A DNA stretch of 64,000 bases from Hysterangium stoloniferum (GCA_015178975.1 WHVD01000023.1:744001-808000); one strand, 5' to 3'; positions 22,176 through 34,347 are shown, counted from the stretch's first letter. Numbers and translations are program-made. Notes: generated from the letters alone by a model not told the origin.

Positions 22176-23956
22176 ATGACTGGGTTACTCTCGCTCCCAC
22201 CACCTGCCTCCGCGGCTACCTCACATAACCTCGACTCTGGCTCCATCAGTGCTCTTTTGGACCCCACGCTTGAAGACCCTGGACCTCAGTCCCCTCCTCA
22301 CCCTCCCACCAATAGAAAACGGGCCGCAGCTACCCCCAATACGGAAGGTCGCTTCGAACCACGCCCTCGCACCTCCCCACCTCCCTCCCCCTCCCCCAAC
22401 TGCTTGGATATCGTCGTTGGCTGTCCCCCCCCCACTGGCCGACCCTGTCCTCAGCCTCATCCCCAGAATGCAGGCGCTGTCCTCCAATTGGGAAGAAGAA
22501 ACCCTCTACCAGACCCCATCCCTCACTCATGTCACCTCCAGTCTCATCACTGTGCTTGTTGAAACGTTCTCTGCCGCCATTCATGGCCCCGATGAAACCT
22601 CACGTGATGCCCTCACCTCCATCGCTGGTTTTCGCGACCTCCCTACTCGCATCCAGGGCCTCGATGAACGCAGCCTCCCCCGTCCGACCCATCCCTCTCC
22701 CCATCCGGACAGTACCCCCTCTCCACACAGGAATCCTCTGGATGGCGGCGGCACTCTCGAGGGGCCCGGTGCGGATGCTCACGATGCTTCAGGCCTGCGG
22801 ACTACCGACCATATCCCCCATCCCATCGCCGATTTTCTAGCGAAGTCCATACTGGACATCCGGCAGTCCATTACGTCCCAACTCACTCGTCTCGAACAGC
22901 GTCTTGACACGCGCCTTGCCCAATCCCAACTCGGAACCAAGCCCCAAACCCAAGTCACGCGCCCAGTGCCTGACTCAGCAGGCTCTCATACATTGTCATA
23001 CGCAGCTGTCGCCTCCACCGCCCCACCCTCTAGCTCCCAACCTCAGGCCATAGGCCCTCATACACCCCGGGCCCAAACTCCCCAAAGGCCCCTCGCCAAG
23101 TGAGCCCGCTCGCTTCATTGTTCGCTTCCGTGGTGCCCCTCCTCCCGTGTCTGAGCGGCAGGACGCTTTGGCAATTTCGCGGAATGTTAACAGAGTCCTA
23201 TCGCTTGTTCCAACAGTTAAGGTTCTCCATGTCCTGGGTTCCCATTGGAACACCTCGCACAACATTGTTCTCTCTTTCCCACCGCGCACGTCGGCCACCC
23301 TCATCGAGGACCACCTTCCAACCATCCGCTCGGCTCTAGGCCTACCCCCTGGCACGGTGATCTCAAGGGATGTTCCCTGGTCAAAAATCACGCTGACCAA
23401 TGTTCTCACGAGATCGTGCCCTGGTGAGGAAGTCTTCTCGGAGGCAACCCTCATGGATGAGGTACTAGCCAACCCCTCTCTCCAGAGGCTCAAAATTACC
23501 CAAGCACCCAGATTTATCCGGCCTGCTGACCGCATTGAGGGTTATAAATCGTCAGTTGTATTCGCTTTTGAGGATGTTGACGGCTCACTTCTCAAGTCCC
23601 TCATAAGCTCCCACACCAAACTATTTATGTTTGGAAGCCCAGTGAGGATTCGGAAATGGGTCGAAAAACCCAAACTTCGACAGTACACAAAGTGCTGGGC
23701 CCTTGGGCACTCGCTTGTCACCTGCAAATCCCCCTCTGCTCGGTGCTGAAAGTGTGGAGGGCCCCACTCAGAGGAATCTCACCGTGTGCAATGCTCAGAG
23801 TGCCGGGCAGAGAACAGACCGACGCCACAACCATGTGCCCACCCTCCAAAGTGCAGGAACTGCCAAGAGAGCCACTTTGCTGATGCGAGCGAGTGCCTCA
23901 AACGACGTCAGTTTGCGTGCTCCCCAACCCTAGCCAATAACCCCACCCACCGCTGA
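22176..23956 (+). pseudogene. LINE ORF1 (gag-like, CCHC zinc knuckles), broken
   Basis: Nucleic-acid-binding protein of the LINE ribonucleoprotein. A Pro/Ser-rich N-terminal half starts at the ATG at 22176 and shifts to another frame by about 22490. A helical stretch (ILDIRQSITSQLTRLEQRL) follows, then a second half starting near 23105 in a third frame (RFIVRFRGAPPP through FEDVDGSLLKSL). Zinc knuckles follow from about 23680. The first reads YTKCWALGHSLVTC, with Tyr where the first Cys belongs. A TGA at 23747 interrupts the second (ARC-stop-KCGGPHSEESH), and CRNCQESHFADASEC is the last. Frameshifts lie near 22490 and 23100. Confidence 0.8.
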
Positions 23957-23974
23957 CAACTTCCCTATGTCCCA

Positions 23975-26900
23975 ATGAGTTTACGACCCCTCAGTGTTGT
24001 ACAGCTCAACGTTGCCAGGGCTAACTGGCGCATGGATGGCCTACTCAATTCACTCAAAAGCATCGATATCATCATAGTGCAAGAACCCTGGTTCGGAAGA
24101 ATAGGTGTTTCCCGTTCCTCCTCATCCCCAGAAGGCACCCCAGTCCGTGGAACTGTTTCAAACATTGGGTGGGAGTGCCTTGCACCACAAATAGACCTTT
24201 CTACCCACACCCCACGGGTTGTCTCATACATCCGCAAAGGGATCCCTCACTTGTCCTTCCGACTCCACGCTGATTTTCCTACCTCACCTGACTTACTTCC
24301 ACTTCACCTCCAGTATGGAAGTAGGTCCTTCCCACTTATAAATATATATAATGCTGGCCCCCGAGGCAACAACCTAGCAATTCACACGCTGTGTGACGCT
24401 AACCCGGCCCCGTCCATCCCCACGATCGTTGCTGGGGATTTCAATCTTCACCATGGTCCCCCAATTTCTCCCGCGAGCTGTCAGAAACTGCAAAGGAGTT
24501 TTTTGAATGGACAGTCACGCAGAGCTTCTCCATCCTCAATGACCTTGAGTGTCCCACCCGCAGGGGCCAAGCCAATCAAGTGGACTCTATCCTTGACCTC
24601 ACACTCACGAACCTCGCTGCCACGGAGATGGATCTGGTCCAGTCCTGGGAATGCCGAGACGACTTCGCGCTGAATTCTGACCACAATGCCATCTTGTGGT
24701 CCATTTCTGCCGACCAGGCTGCCCCCCCACCTCTGGTCCCGGAAAAGCAGCGCTTTCGCATTGACCCGGGTAGAAAGAAGCAATGGGAGGAACGGGTCTC
24801 TCCCTTTCTTGCGGCAGTCGACACCCTCCCCCTGCGCTCCGCCCAAGAGCTTGACCATGCCTTCGATGCTTTCCTCGAGGCACTGCTCACTGCTACGGAG
24901 GCTGTCATGCCTAAACCGAAGACGAAACACAGGCAACGTGCTCCCTGGTGGAATGAGGCCTGTGATTTGGCCCTCCACAACATCCAAACTGCCGCTCGAG
25001 CGAACAAACAAAAGTGTTGCCAGGAGTAGGTTCAGAGGCACAATCCGCACCGCCAAGCGGGAGTGGGCCTCCGATATCATTAGAGACACGGCCCCAACAG
25101 AAATATGGAATCTCACTAAATGGGCCACAGGACGCCGCCACACCCGCACCCCCCCTATCCGCTCCGATGCCGGAGTCGCTACCCACCCTGAGGAGCAGGC
25201 CCGGGTCTTCGCCCGTGCCTTTTTCCCCACCACCGCCCCACCAACCCAGGTTGACCTGCCTGATGACCCGGCCCCCCTCCTACCTCGTGACTTCCCCCTT
25301 CACCCAGAGTGAGATCAAGGGCGCTCTATCCTCCACGTCCAATGTCTCTGCCCCTGGCAGGTCAGGGATTAACTGGAGGCTTGCCAAGTGGGGTTTTGAG
25401 GTGAACCCGGGAGTGGTGACAAACCTTTTGAATGGATGCATCGTCCATCAACACCACCCACATCGCCTGAAAACCGCCATTGTTCCCGTTGTCCCAAAAC
25501 CTAGGAAGGCAGATATGTCTAACCCACGCTCCTACCGTCCAATCTCCCTCCTCGAATGCCTAAGTAAACTTCTTGAAAAGCTTGTGGCCCAACGGGTCAC
25601 CTTTGAGGTAGGAAAATGCAACCTGGTCCCGACCAATCAATTCGGGGGGCGAGATAAATCATCAGTTATTGATGCGTGTCTCACGCTCACGCACGATATC
25701 CAGGCCGCATGGAGCTCGCGCCTGGTCGCTACAGCAGTCTCCCTTGACATCAAGGGCTTTTTTGACTACGTAAACCACCCCCGCCTTATTCGTACCTTAG
25801 TTCTTCCTCAACTTGTAGGGTGGATTAAGTCGTTCCTCTGTCAGCAGAGCGTTATGATCCGGGTAGATGGCTTTGTCAGCCCACCCACTCCCCTGGCTGA
25901 GGTTGGCATTCCACAAGGGTCCCCTCTGTCGCCTGTTCTCTCCACAATCTACGCATTGCCCATCCTCCGTCTTGCGGCAGTAGCCCCAGGAACGCATGTC
26001 AAGTCCTATGTGGATGACGTGCTCTTGTTGGCCCTCTCTCGTTCTCTCGAGTCCAATATCCACCTACTCAATGAGGCCCTAAGGCCCTTGCTCACCACTA
26101 TTAGTGCGCTTGGCCTCTCCATAGATTCGGGCAAGACAGACCTAATCCACTTCGCTCGCTCCAAGACAGTGCTTGCATCGGGCCCACAGCTCTCTATCCA
26201 CCCACCAAATGCGCAACCATTTACCATCGCCCCACGACCCGTTATTAGGTGGCTAGGGCTGTGGTTTGACAGTCGGCTGACATTTAAGCAGCATGTTACC
26301 GAGGTGTCAAATAAGGCCCTATCTGCTGTGGCAGGTTTGCGAATCCTTGCCAACTGTGTTAGAAGCCTGTCAGTCTCCAGTGCTCGCCTCCTTTATATTA
26401 CTGTGGCACTTCCTATCCTTACTTTTGGCTCTGCCATCTGGTACACAGGCGTCCGCCAAAAAGGCCTCATGAAGCCTCTAGAGCGTGCCCAAACTGTTGG
26501 GTTACGGTGGCTCTTAGGAGCTTTCCGCACGACGCCCATTCCCGAAATGCATCACTTGGCTGCTATAGTTCCTATACCCCTACTCCTGAAGCGCCTGTCA
26601 CAAAATGCCGCCACGAGGTTCCGGGCCCTTCCAGCCGCATCGCAGGTCCTCGCCCGACTTCCTGCCGGTTGGAATGAACATGATCCCCTCTTGTCACTGC
26701 AACCCCGACCCGTGCGCCAGTCAAAAAAGAATGCAGGAAAACGCCCACCTTCAACAGTCATCCGCCGTCTGGCGACCTTCACAAGTCCCAAGTCGGAAAG
26801 GCTATTGCCGTATGTCCCGCCTCCCTGGGAGAGGGAACACCCATGGGGTGCCTGATTAAGCTCAGTCCTCCCACCCAGGCAATCCGAAGACCCTCGGAAG

Positions 26901-27854
26901 CTCATCAACCAGATTAAGGCTCGCATTCGAGCCATTTCGTCAGATCCAACCCAGTTGGTCATATTTACAGATTGGTCGAGAAAACGATCCGAAGGCCATA
27001 AACGGACGGGATGTGGTTTCTCGGCAGTACACCTTGGCATGGAGGTTGCCTCGGGTCAGTGGGGCCTTGGCCGCAGAGCCAGTGTCTTCGATGCTGAGAT
27101 GCTTGCTCTTGCGGGTGCTGCTGCCCACCTCACCAACATCCTTGACCACCTCCCTACTGTTACGCACATCTCATTTATGGTTGACAATCAGGCTGCTATA
27201 TCATCAATATCTGATGTGTCCCCACATCCAGCCCAGCTCTGCTCCGCGCTTTTTCGCAAGCATGTTGATTCGCTGCTGTCCTCCCGCCGTTACACCTATG
27301 TTGAAGTTTCCTGGGTCCCAGGACATATGGGCATAAAGGGAAATGAACGCGCTGACGCACTAGCCAAACGGGCCACAACAGCCAGGTCAGTACTGCACTC
27401 AACCATGACCTGGGCCCGGGAAAGGGCCAAAGTCCGTGCAGTCAAAGAATGGGGCAAAGAGTGGGCAGCCAAGCCACACACTAATGCTTCTGCTCTCGTC
27501 CTCACCAAACCACCCTCGTTCAAACTCGCTGCCATCCACAAAAGTTTCACTGGTTCCCGTGCACAGCACACTCGCCTCATTCAAGCAATCTTTGGGCACG
27601 GCTTCTTTGGGGAATACTACAACCGCTTCCTCCCCAACCTGCCCACTGCATGCCCCTGTGGATATGCACCCCTCCAAACGAGCGACCACATCCTAACGAG
27701 TTGCCCCCTTTACGAAGACTGGCGTGGGCCCCTACGAAAGGTCTCACGCGGTCTTGACCTGGCCTTTCTTCTGGGTACAAAGTCTGGGCTCAGAGTAGTT
27801 GCAAAATTTATCTGCCAAACCTCTGCCTTTGCACGCCCTTACGAACCTCCTTAG
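23975..27854 (+). pseudogene. LINE ORF2: endonuclease, reverse transcriptase and RNase H, frameshifted
   Basis: Replication polyprotein. It starts at the ATG at 23975 (MSLRPLSVVQLNVARANW). The apurinic-type endonuclease motifs are complete: QLNVARANW, IIIVQEPW, IVAGDFNLHH, VDSILDLTLTN and SDHNAI. Reverse transcriptase follows with KPRKADMSNPRSYRPIS, LDIKGFFDYVNH, GIPQGSPLSPVLS and the catalytic SYVDDVLLLA (about 26009). RNase H begins near 26955 with VIFTDWSRKRSEG, FDAEMLALAGA, MVDNQAAISS and VSWVPGHMGIKGNERADALA. It ends with a CPCGYAPLQTSDHILTSC zinc motif. Frame changes are needed near 24460, 25020, 25290 and between 26855 and 26955. All catalytic residues I can check are intact, so decay is recent. 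Confidence 0.9.
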
Positions 27855-28185
27855 AGCCACCTGGCTCCGTTGCGACGCCGACTCCTCCGCCCCACACCTC
27901 TCCCACAATCCCTCCACAACAGATCGTCCCTGAACGTCATGCCGATGTACATATCCCTCTTTTGGTCTTCTTTTTCTTTTTCTCCTTCTAGCTACATCCG
28001 ACTCCGTACGCCGACTTTCACCGTCCCCACCCTGACTCGAGCCCTCTAAAATCCATCGTAGACACGAAGCTCACTCGGAACTTCTTACCACCGTAGCATA
28101 GCTTCTCTGGGGGCCTTTCCACCCCCTAGCCGTAGTTAGCCATTGTTGCTTGAAGCGGGATACAAATATAACAAAAAAAAAAAAA

Positions 28186-28199
28186 GGAAGTGGCGTGAC
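28186..28199. repeat. LINE target-site duplication, right copy
   Basis: GGAAGTGGCGTGAC, identical to 22162-22175. Confidence 0.95.
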
Positions 28200-29040
28200 C
28201 CATTGGGCAATTCATGATTGATAAAAATATCGTAGGAAAGTGGACATCCTCCAAAGGCTCTCTTCTGATGCGTTTTGAAATCCTAATGAAGGGTTATCGA
28301 TCATCACGGGATATGGGAGGAGTAAACGCTTGATCAGGGTTGGACGGGAAGATTTCTGGTACGAGATGATGATGAATCCTCCGGGCTCAGCGCTCATGTT
28401 CCATGGGCGAGAAAAGAAAGGTATCGTGAGTATATGTTTAAAAGCATACGATACAAACAAAAGATAAGAAATGAAGCTCTCAAACAGCTCCAGATAATTT
28501 CTGTTCTCTTAAATTGTTCCAAGAAAAAGAGGGCACAGTTTTCGTGTAGTAAGCATCTCGCACACAACCTGCACCTCTGATATTTGTCTTGTGTAACTGT
28601 AGTAGATAGCATACAACGGGAATAGTAGCCTCAAATGTGCAATCTGGTGAAACTTCTGGAACTAATTTCAAACTCTACAGGCCGCGCGCGCCATCTATTC
28701 TTCCAACAGTGCCATCTCATTTCTACCCACTGTACCTTCAATGTCTGGCTGCAAAGCACGCCCTGACCAGGTCGCTTCAGATGCGTGAGTTAACCTATAC
28801 ATACACGCTCCCCCCCAGGCCTCAGAGTGTACAACTAACCTTAGAACTTCGCAAATCAGACAATTACGAAACGCGTCAACTTTTGCTGCAATGAGTAAGT
28901 TGCCAATATTTGGAACTGTTTGTTAATGATATGCAAATTCATCACGAGTTCCAGTCATTCTCATATACGACACACTTCTCTCCTTATATATCTTCTACAT
29001 GTCATGCGAAGGTTGCCCGCCACATGCCGAAATACAGATA
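28200..29040. other. Former 5' flank of the 21.3-22.1 kb gene; no gene recognised
   Basis: Before the LINE inserted, this sequence was contiguous with the region upstream of the ATG at 22108. It probably holds that gene's displaced promoter. Only short frames without family resemblance are present. Confidence 0.4.
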
Positions 29041-29049
29041 AGGAGTGTT

Positions 29050-29416
29050 GACGCCTGAAATTTGTGAGTCAGAGCCCAAAAGGCGCGATAGCGCGGAGGG
29101 TAAAGTGGCGACATTCTAGTGCTTGGTAGCGGGTGTGAAAAGGGATCCTGTGAGTTTACTAGTAATAACAAAAACCGTCGCCGCAGAGACACGGCACGTT
29201 GTTCACCTTTCATATCAACTCCGTACCATGGGGCTTTCCAAAACCACAACATCTCCAATACATCCTCTCGAGCGTTCTACAAAACTCCCGGGTGTAGTCC
29301 GCAGGCCTCATGTCCTTCGGCAGCCAATCATTACGTGGATCAAATGCCGTTAGGAACCCGTCGTCAAGAATCTCTTTTGTGCGTTGACATTCGTTTGCTG
29401 TGCATCTTCTCTCCAC
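29050..29416 (-). pseudogene. JmjC-domain histone demethylase fragment
   Basis: The minus strand reads DDGFLTAFDPRNDWLPKDMR, then PADYTREFCRTLERMYWRCC, GFGKP and, after a one-base deletion at about 29228, PWYGVDMKGE. From general knowledge this matches the segment just before and into the JmjC fold of fungal demethylases (YTP.FC..LER.YWR..GFGKPPWYGAD). The Fe(II) and 2-oxoglutarate ligands would lie further downstream and are missing. A possible intron follows near 29175. It is a short dead piece, not part of any local gene. Confidence 0.55.
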
Positions 29417-29499
29417 TGCAACAGGGGTGGATGCAGGCGAATTGTAACTTTAGGCAGTGACTGGCGAAGAACCAGCGGCATTGGGAAGAGAATGTGAGG

Positions 29500-30296
29500 T
29501 GGTAGTTGCTGCTGGAGTCAGAAGGGTAGAGGTGGGATCGACGTTTTCGAATAGTGACACAGAGGTTTTTGAATGGCGATGACATTTTCTAACGGCGATA
29601 AAGAGGTTTTTGAACAGCGATGAGACACTCGAGGATGGTGACAGACGTTTTCAAACAGCGGATGACGTTTATGAGTGACGACGAAGAGGTTTTGGAATGG
29701 CGATTACCGCCGGGGACGCCCGCTTTGAAGACTGGGACCGGCGAAGACATGTTCGAATGGCAATGAAGAGATTTTTGAATAGCAATCACATTTGTGAACA
29801 GCGACGAAGAGGTTTTGAATGGCGACGAAGAAGTTTTTGAACAGTGATCAAGTTTAAAAACGATGAAGAGATTTTTGAACGGCGACAAAGAAGTTTTCGA
29901 ACAGCGATCAAGTTTATGAACGGCGATGAAGAGTGTTTTGAATGGCGACGAAGACGTTTGATCGGTATTTTGAACAGCAACGAAGGCATTTTGATCGGCA
30001 TTTTGAACGTCGACAACAATAACGTTTGTCAATGGTGAAACAGTGAAGAAGACCATTTTGATTAGTGTCCGCGATGAAAATGTTTGATCAGTATTTTGAA
30101 CGCTGATGACAATAGTGTTTGCCAATGGTGAAATGGCGAAGAAGACCATTTTGATTGGTGTTTTGAACGGCGACGAAAACGTTTGATCGGCATTTTGAAC
30201 AGTGACGACAATAACGTTTGCCAACGGTGAAACGGCGAAGAAGACCACTTTGATTAGTGTTTTGAATGGCGAGGAAGACGTCCCCTCCAATGCCAA
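29500..30296. repeat. Degenerate tandem repeat (30- and about 95-bp units)
   Basis: The left part (29560-29960) repeats a word like GGCGACGAAGAGGTTTTTGA about every 30 bp. The right part has three longer units starting at 29999, 30092 and 30191, each with TTTTGAACG, ACAATA, GTTTGCCAA, GGTGAAA, CGAAGAAGACCATTTTGAT. The unit length is near a multiple of three, so the minus strand is open for 235 codons (29589-30296) as a Ser/Lys/Val repeat. I treat that frame as a product of the repeat. Confidence 0.7.
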
Positions 30297-31348
30297 AGGT
30301 TGGTTGGTTTCCTAGTAGTGTTGAAGAATAAGTGAAAGGAATGAATGGTCGACTGAATTGAGACCCACCTTTTTTCTTGATCCACTGATTCCTTCAGAGT
30401 ACTGCAGTGAAATGAATAGAATCAAAGATGGACAAAAATACTTTACATTTCCTACCCTCGTCTTGCCCACCACTCCTGGAATGCCTCTGTCACATGAACA
30501 TGTTAACCACCTTAAACCAACCATCCACACTGAGAGGCCAAAGAATGCATGACACAACATCAGACTACTGCTTAACTGGCCCGAATGAGAATGAGTGGTG
30601 GTAGAAAAAAAAGGGGTGAGCATGGTGCATTTACTTGGTGCCACTGAGTGAGGCCATGGGTTCCTATTGCATGTTGAAGTCAGGATCATGAGGCTGCCTG
30701 CATACCCAGCAGTACCAATACTATTGCTGGTGAGATATGAAGGTAGCTTTGAATTACAAGTGTACTCACTGAGGACGACTCACTGCATATGCAAGAGAAG
30801 ATCACTTGCAAGTTGTGATAGTATCCTCCTATTAAGAGGAGATATGGTGATGTGGGGGTACAAGACACTATGTCACACCACATTGATGCCGAGTTGATGT
30901 CTTATGTAATGTGTCACAACTTACCATCGATTCGTTAGACTGCCAGGCATCTGTGCAGACCCGATCAGGCTGCGCGATCCTGGGCAGGTCCGTGCAGAGC
31001 CCGGCCGGCCTGATATCTTGGCTGCACCAGGCACGACCAGTCTGCTGGGCGACTGTTCAGACCCTGGGCAGCCGGGATCAGGCAAACCGGCACCTAGTCG
31101 GGCCGACATGAGAAATTTTCATTCTCGTAAAATTTTTCGTGAAAGCCGGGATTTGGCGCAGGCCTACCGACAGATGCTGGAGGTAAATTGCTTGCAGGTC
31201 AATTTTTTCTTGAAAGCTTCTTGTCCCTTCTCAGCATTACTGAAAGAGGTTGATTTCTAGGTTTGTTCCGTGTTTCAATGGGATGCACAGGCCTGATTCA
31301 TATGGTCGTGAAATTACTGCTGCGTGACTGGATACCCTCAAATTTCTG
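30297..31348. other. No gene recognised; GC-rich island at 30940-31110
   Basis: No supported frame. The GC-rich island has several CAGGC/CCGGCC words and open frames on both strands but no family resemblance. Confidence 0.3.
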
Positions 31349-31356
31349 ATATAAAG
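31349..31356 (+). promoter_or_regulatory. TATA box of the small secreted protein gene
   Basis: ATATAAAG lies 64-71 bp upstream of the ATG at 31420, followed by a pyrimidine-rich leader typical of highly expressed basidiomycete genes. Confidence 0.5.
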
Positions 31357-31419
31357 GTCAACATCCCCTCCTACAAATTCCAGCTTCCAATTTCTCAATT
31401 AAGATCATCGTCATAACTA

Positions 31420-31646
31420 ATGGCCTCTTTTACCAAAATTTTCACTCTCGTGGCCCTACTCTCCTTCGTCTCTGCGACTCCTGTTGCTAACGCCCCGAGT
31501 TGCTATCCGCTGCCACTTTGTGATCTCGAGGTATGTTATCCATTGTCGGTGTTAGAGGATTTAAGCTCACTGAGGTTCGTCAGGGCAAGAAGTGCTGTCC
31601 CAATAAGGCCGCGTCCGCATCCACCCCCGACCGCCTCTCCAGGTAA
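31420..31646 (+). CDS. Small secreted cysteine-containing protein (57 aa)
   Basis: Exons are 31420-31530 and 31584-31646; the 53-nt intron starts GTATGT and ends CGTCAG. The product begins MASFTKIFTLVALLSFVSA, a clear signal peptide with likely cleavage after VSA. The mature peptide of about 38 residues has four cysteines (SCYPLPLC, KKCC) and ends TPDRLSR. A possible second intron of only 37 nt would give a slightly different end (SSSPS). Length, signal peptide and Cys content fit the small secreted proteins of Agaricomycetes. I recognise no named family and no function. The gene stands alone among repeats. Confidence 0.6.
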
Positions 31647-32728
31647 ATCCCTTATCAACCATTTGAGAGACTCACTTAGCTCACCTAGTTAAAGCGAGTA
31701 GTTCGCCTTGCTTCTCAGAAGGTCGTATGATCATCCATCATACCTTGAACTTTTTCTTCTTGTTATTTTGTTATCCCCTTCATAAGAGCGTTTCACCCTT
31801 GTCCCTCAGGCTTTTCTTCACACACCCATGTTATCTAGTTACCTTGAAAATTAGACTAGGGAATCAGGAATAAATATTCACTGCACAACCCACTTCTGAC
31901 TGGTTTCGCTTGACAGTGGCATTACATGTGATGCGAATACGTTGAGTGGTTGCGTCAATGTGCGCGTGAGACATCAACTGCAGCGCCGCAGTCTCATCGG
32001 GAGGTAGTCTTAGACCATCAGGCTCGGGATACTACGTTTCGTCAAGGTATGAACTAGTTCAAGAATCAGATATAACCGTTCGTTTTCCTTATCTGTGAGA
32101 CATAATTCATCACGGATAGAAAGCACAATGTCAAACTGGCCATCTTGCTACTCCACAGTAGGAACCAAAACTCAATTCAACCGCAACTCACACTTGGAAA
32201 GGGTCCCATAAACGTACCCCAATATCATTGCCCCATAAATCAAGCGTCCTCAGAGCCCCATACCTATTCAGCCTCAAGAGGTAACACGGGCATAATGAAG
32301 TGCAACTTATATTACAGAGCCAAACACCTGCCCTGACGACGTCGGTGAATGCCCATATTGCATACTTCGTGTAGAGTCTGGTCATTAAGATTTGAAGGGT
32401 AGACCCATGTCGCTTCGGAGCCGCCACGAAAAATGTAAATGATCCCGTTCATTGGTGAGGGCTAAAGTGGGATGTCAGTGTTGGGAAAGATAGCTAGTGA
32501 AACGGTCATATGCTACGGTGAGTGGATGCAACAGCAAGTATTATATGACGATATATGATGAGAACAATGCGTTGAAGGACAGAGGAATACGGAAGGATCG
32601 AGATGGGGCAAAGAACAACCTCAAAATAAATATAATGGCTCACAGATGCTTTACACATGAAATGACGCCCTAGGCACTGAGATAACCCCCCACTCCACAA
32701 TTTTTTTGGATCCTTAATAAAGACTTTA
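31647..32728. other. No certain gene; possible minus-strand terminal exon at 31886-32031
   Basis: After acceptor AACGTAG on the minus strand, an open stretch reads YPEPDGLRLPPDETAALQL to a stop near 31886 (about 47 residues). Codon use looks coding, but I could not find the preceding exon. No other signal was seen. Confidence 0.3.
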
Positions 32729-32791
32729 CATTTCCCCCGGTGGCTTTGTACATGCTCCCTGCTGTACAAAGCTTCCTAACCCCCCTTTCCT
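32729..32791. repeat. 63-bp repeat with perfect hairpin (pairs with 6101-6163)
   Basis: Identical over 63 bases to 6101-6163, including the GCTTTGTACA/TGTACAAAGC inverted repeat. Confidence 0.85.
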
Positions 32792-34347
32792 TATATACAC
32801 TGCAACCATTTGTTGGACTTCAAAGATTTAAAGATCCAAAAAGGTGGCAGAGTTAGAATCCACCAAGTCAGGGTCCATCAAACAAAGGGTGCTAATGATA
32901 GACATCACAGACGATCAGGTATGTTGCCTAAAACATAATTATTACATGTTCATATTGTTTTGCAGATTAAGGAGCCAACCAATAAAATAAATGAACCGGC
33001 CGATGTGCGAACATAAAGCATGGAGGACGTCAACACCATTTTGCATGTGTATCACACTGGTATCACGAACGGTTACATCCATGTTGACAAGTCTTAAAAG
33101 CTGGACAAGCTTTTGCAGAAGCATAGACAATCATCAACGGATATTATTCGATGGTTCCGTGAACCTAAGACAATGTATACAAATCTTAATATGCTGCGTA
33201 CCGATATTTTCAACACTTTCCATTGTGTGCAACACCATGATCTCAGTGTACAGGGCCACACGGTCTCAAAATGCCACCTTGAGGTTATCTAACCCACCTT
33301 GGTATGTTTTATCATGTCATCAGCTTGTGAAAGGAGGCTGGTGACAATTCTTGATGCTGAATATCAGCATAAAAAACCAGGTTTAAGTGAGGTGCTGTGG
33401 GACACACCAAAGCCTTTGCTCTTGGCATAAAGTAAGTGCATTCTATCGTTTGGAGGATGATGAGCTTGAGTATGTCTCTCTGTGATTCTATCTTCGTCGT
33501 CCTTTCTGGGTCTTACACAAAGGCATAGATATCGTCCAACGACTGAAGGAGTTTGATAATCTGTTCGTCTCGGTCCTTTTGAGCAATCATAGCCTATCCT
33601 TGACATTTAGATACAGGGTGCCAGTGTCGTTTGGGCTCACTTGCCTTGTGTGCTGCACTCAACAGACTTCACGCTGTCTTGGCATACGGATGGATCTGTA
33701 GCCACTCGATTCAGGATACCCACCTCAGCCATCGTTTCGACAAAGTCTATCAAGATCTTTACGTTCTTGAGTAACCTAGCCCATGGGTCGATCAATGGTC
33801 TTTCTATGTCTGTCACTCGTGGCGTATTTTTCTTCAACTAATCAGCTTGGTGTAGCATCGGCAGCAGACCCTTCATGTTAGCTGCTGCTCCCTTTGCAAA
33901 AATATTATTAGAGAAATGACATGGTAAGGCTAATATTTGAGAACACAGACAAGAAGACCCTATAGTCCCCACAAGCATATCAAGTTTCTTCCCTATTTCA
34001 CCTACAAAGTCGTCCACAGGCAGCCTATGTTTCGCGTACACCTAGATCGTCACAGTATAAGAGTTGTTGATTATACTGCACATGCCATGTAAGACAGTTA
34101 TACTGGATATAGCACAGATGAACTTACAAGTTGTTGGATATTATGGACTGTTATGTGCAAGTGTTGTCAAGTCAACATCATGCTTGAAGTCATGGTAAGA
34201 CATTATTATTATTATTATATATTGTGTACATGTAAGTATGTGTTTGTAATCATAAATACAGTACCAAGTCGGGTCTGTATGTTTTTACGTCCTTGCTCAT
34301 AAATCCCAACACAAGTTGAGTGTTTTAGTCCACTTCAGTTCTTTTCC
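32792..34347. other. No gene recognised; coding-like minus-strand scraps
   Basis: On the minus strand two neighbouring frames (33838-34041 and 33637-33837) and one at 33364-33606 look weakly coding, with phrases such as KILIDFVETMAEVGILNRV. They share no motif I know and are broken by stops. (ATT)n occurs near 34203. Possibly a decayed gene. Confidence 0.3.

Larger units (their letters stand above)
22176..28185 (+). mobile_element. Near-full-length non-LTR retrotransposon (LINE) with RNase H, 6.0 kb
   Basis: Bounded by a perfect 14-bp target-site duplication and ending in A14 (28172-28185). The order is ORF1 (gag-like with CCHC knuckles), ORF2 (endonuclease, reverse transcriptase, RNase H, C-terminal CCHC) and a 330-bp 3' UTR. 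This plan fits the Tad1/I-type LINEs of fungi. The element begins exactly at an ATG, so any 5' UTR is missing and the copy is slightly 5'-truncated. Both ORFs carry stops and frameshifts, so it is inactive. It is GC-richer than its surroundings. Confidence 0.92.

Noticed and set aside
29589..30296. 235-codon minus-strand frame
   Set aside because: It follows a degenerate tandem repeat whose period is near a multiple of three. No domain, signal peptide or splice signals.
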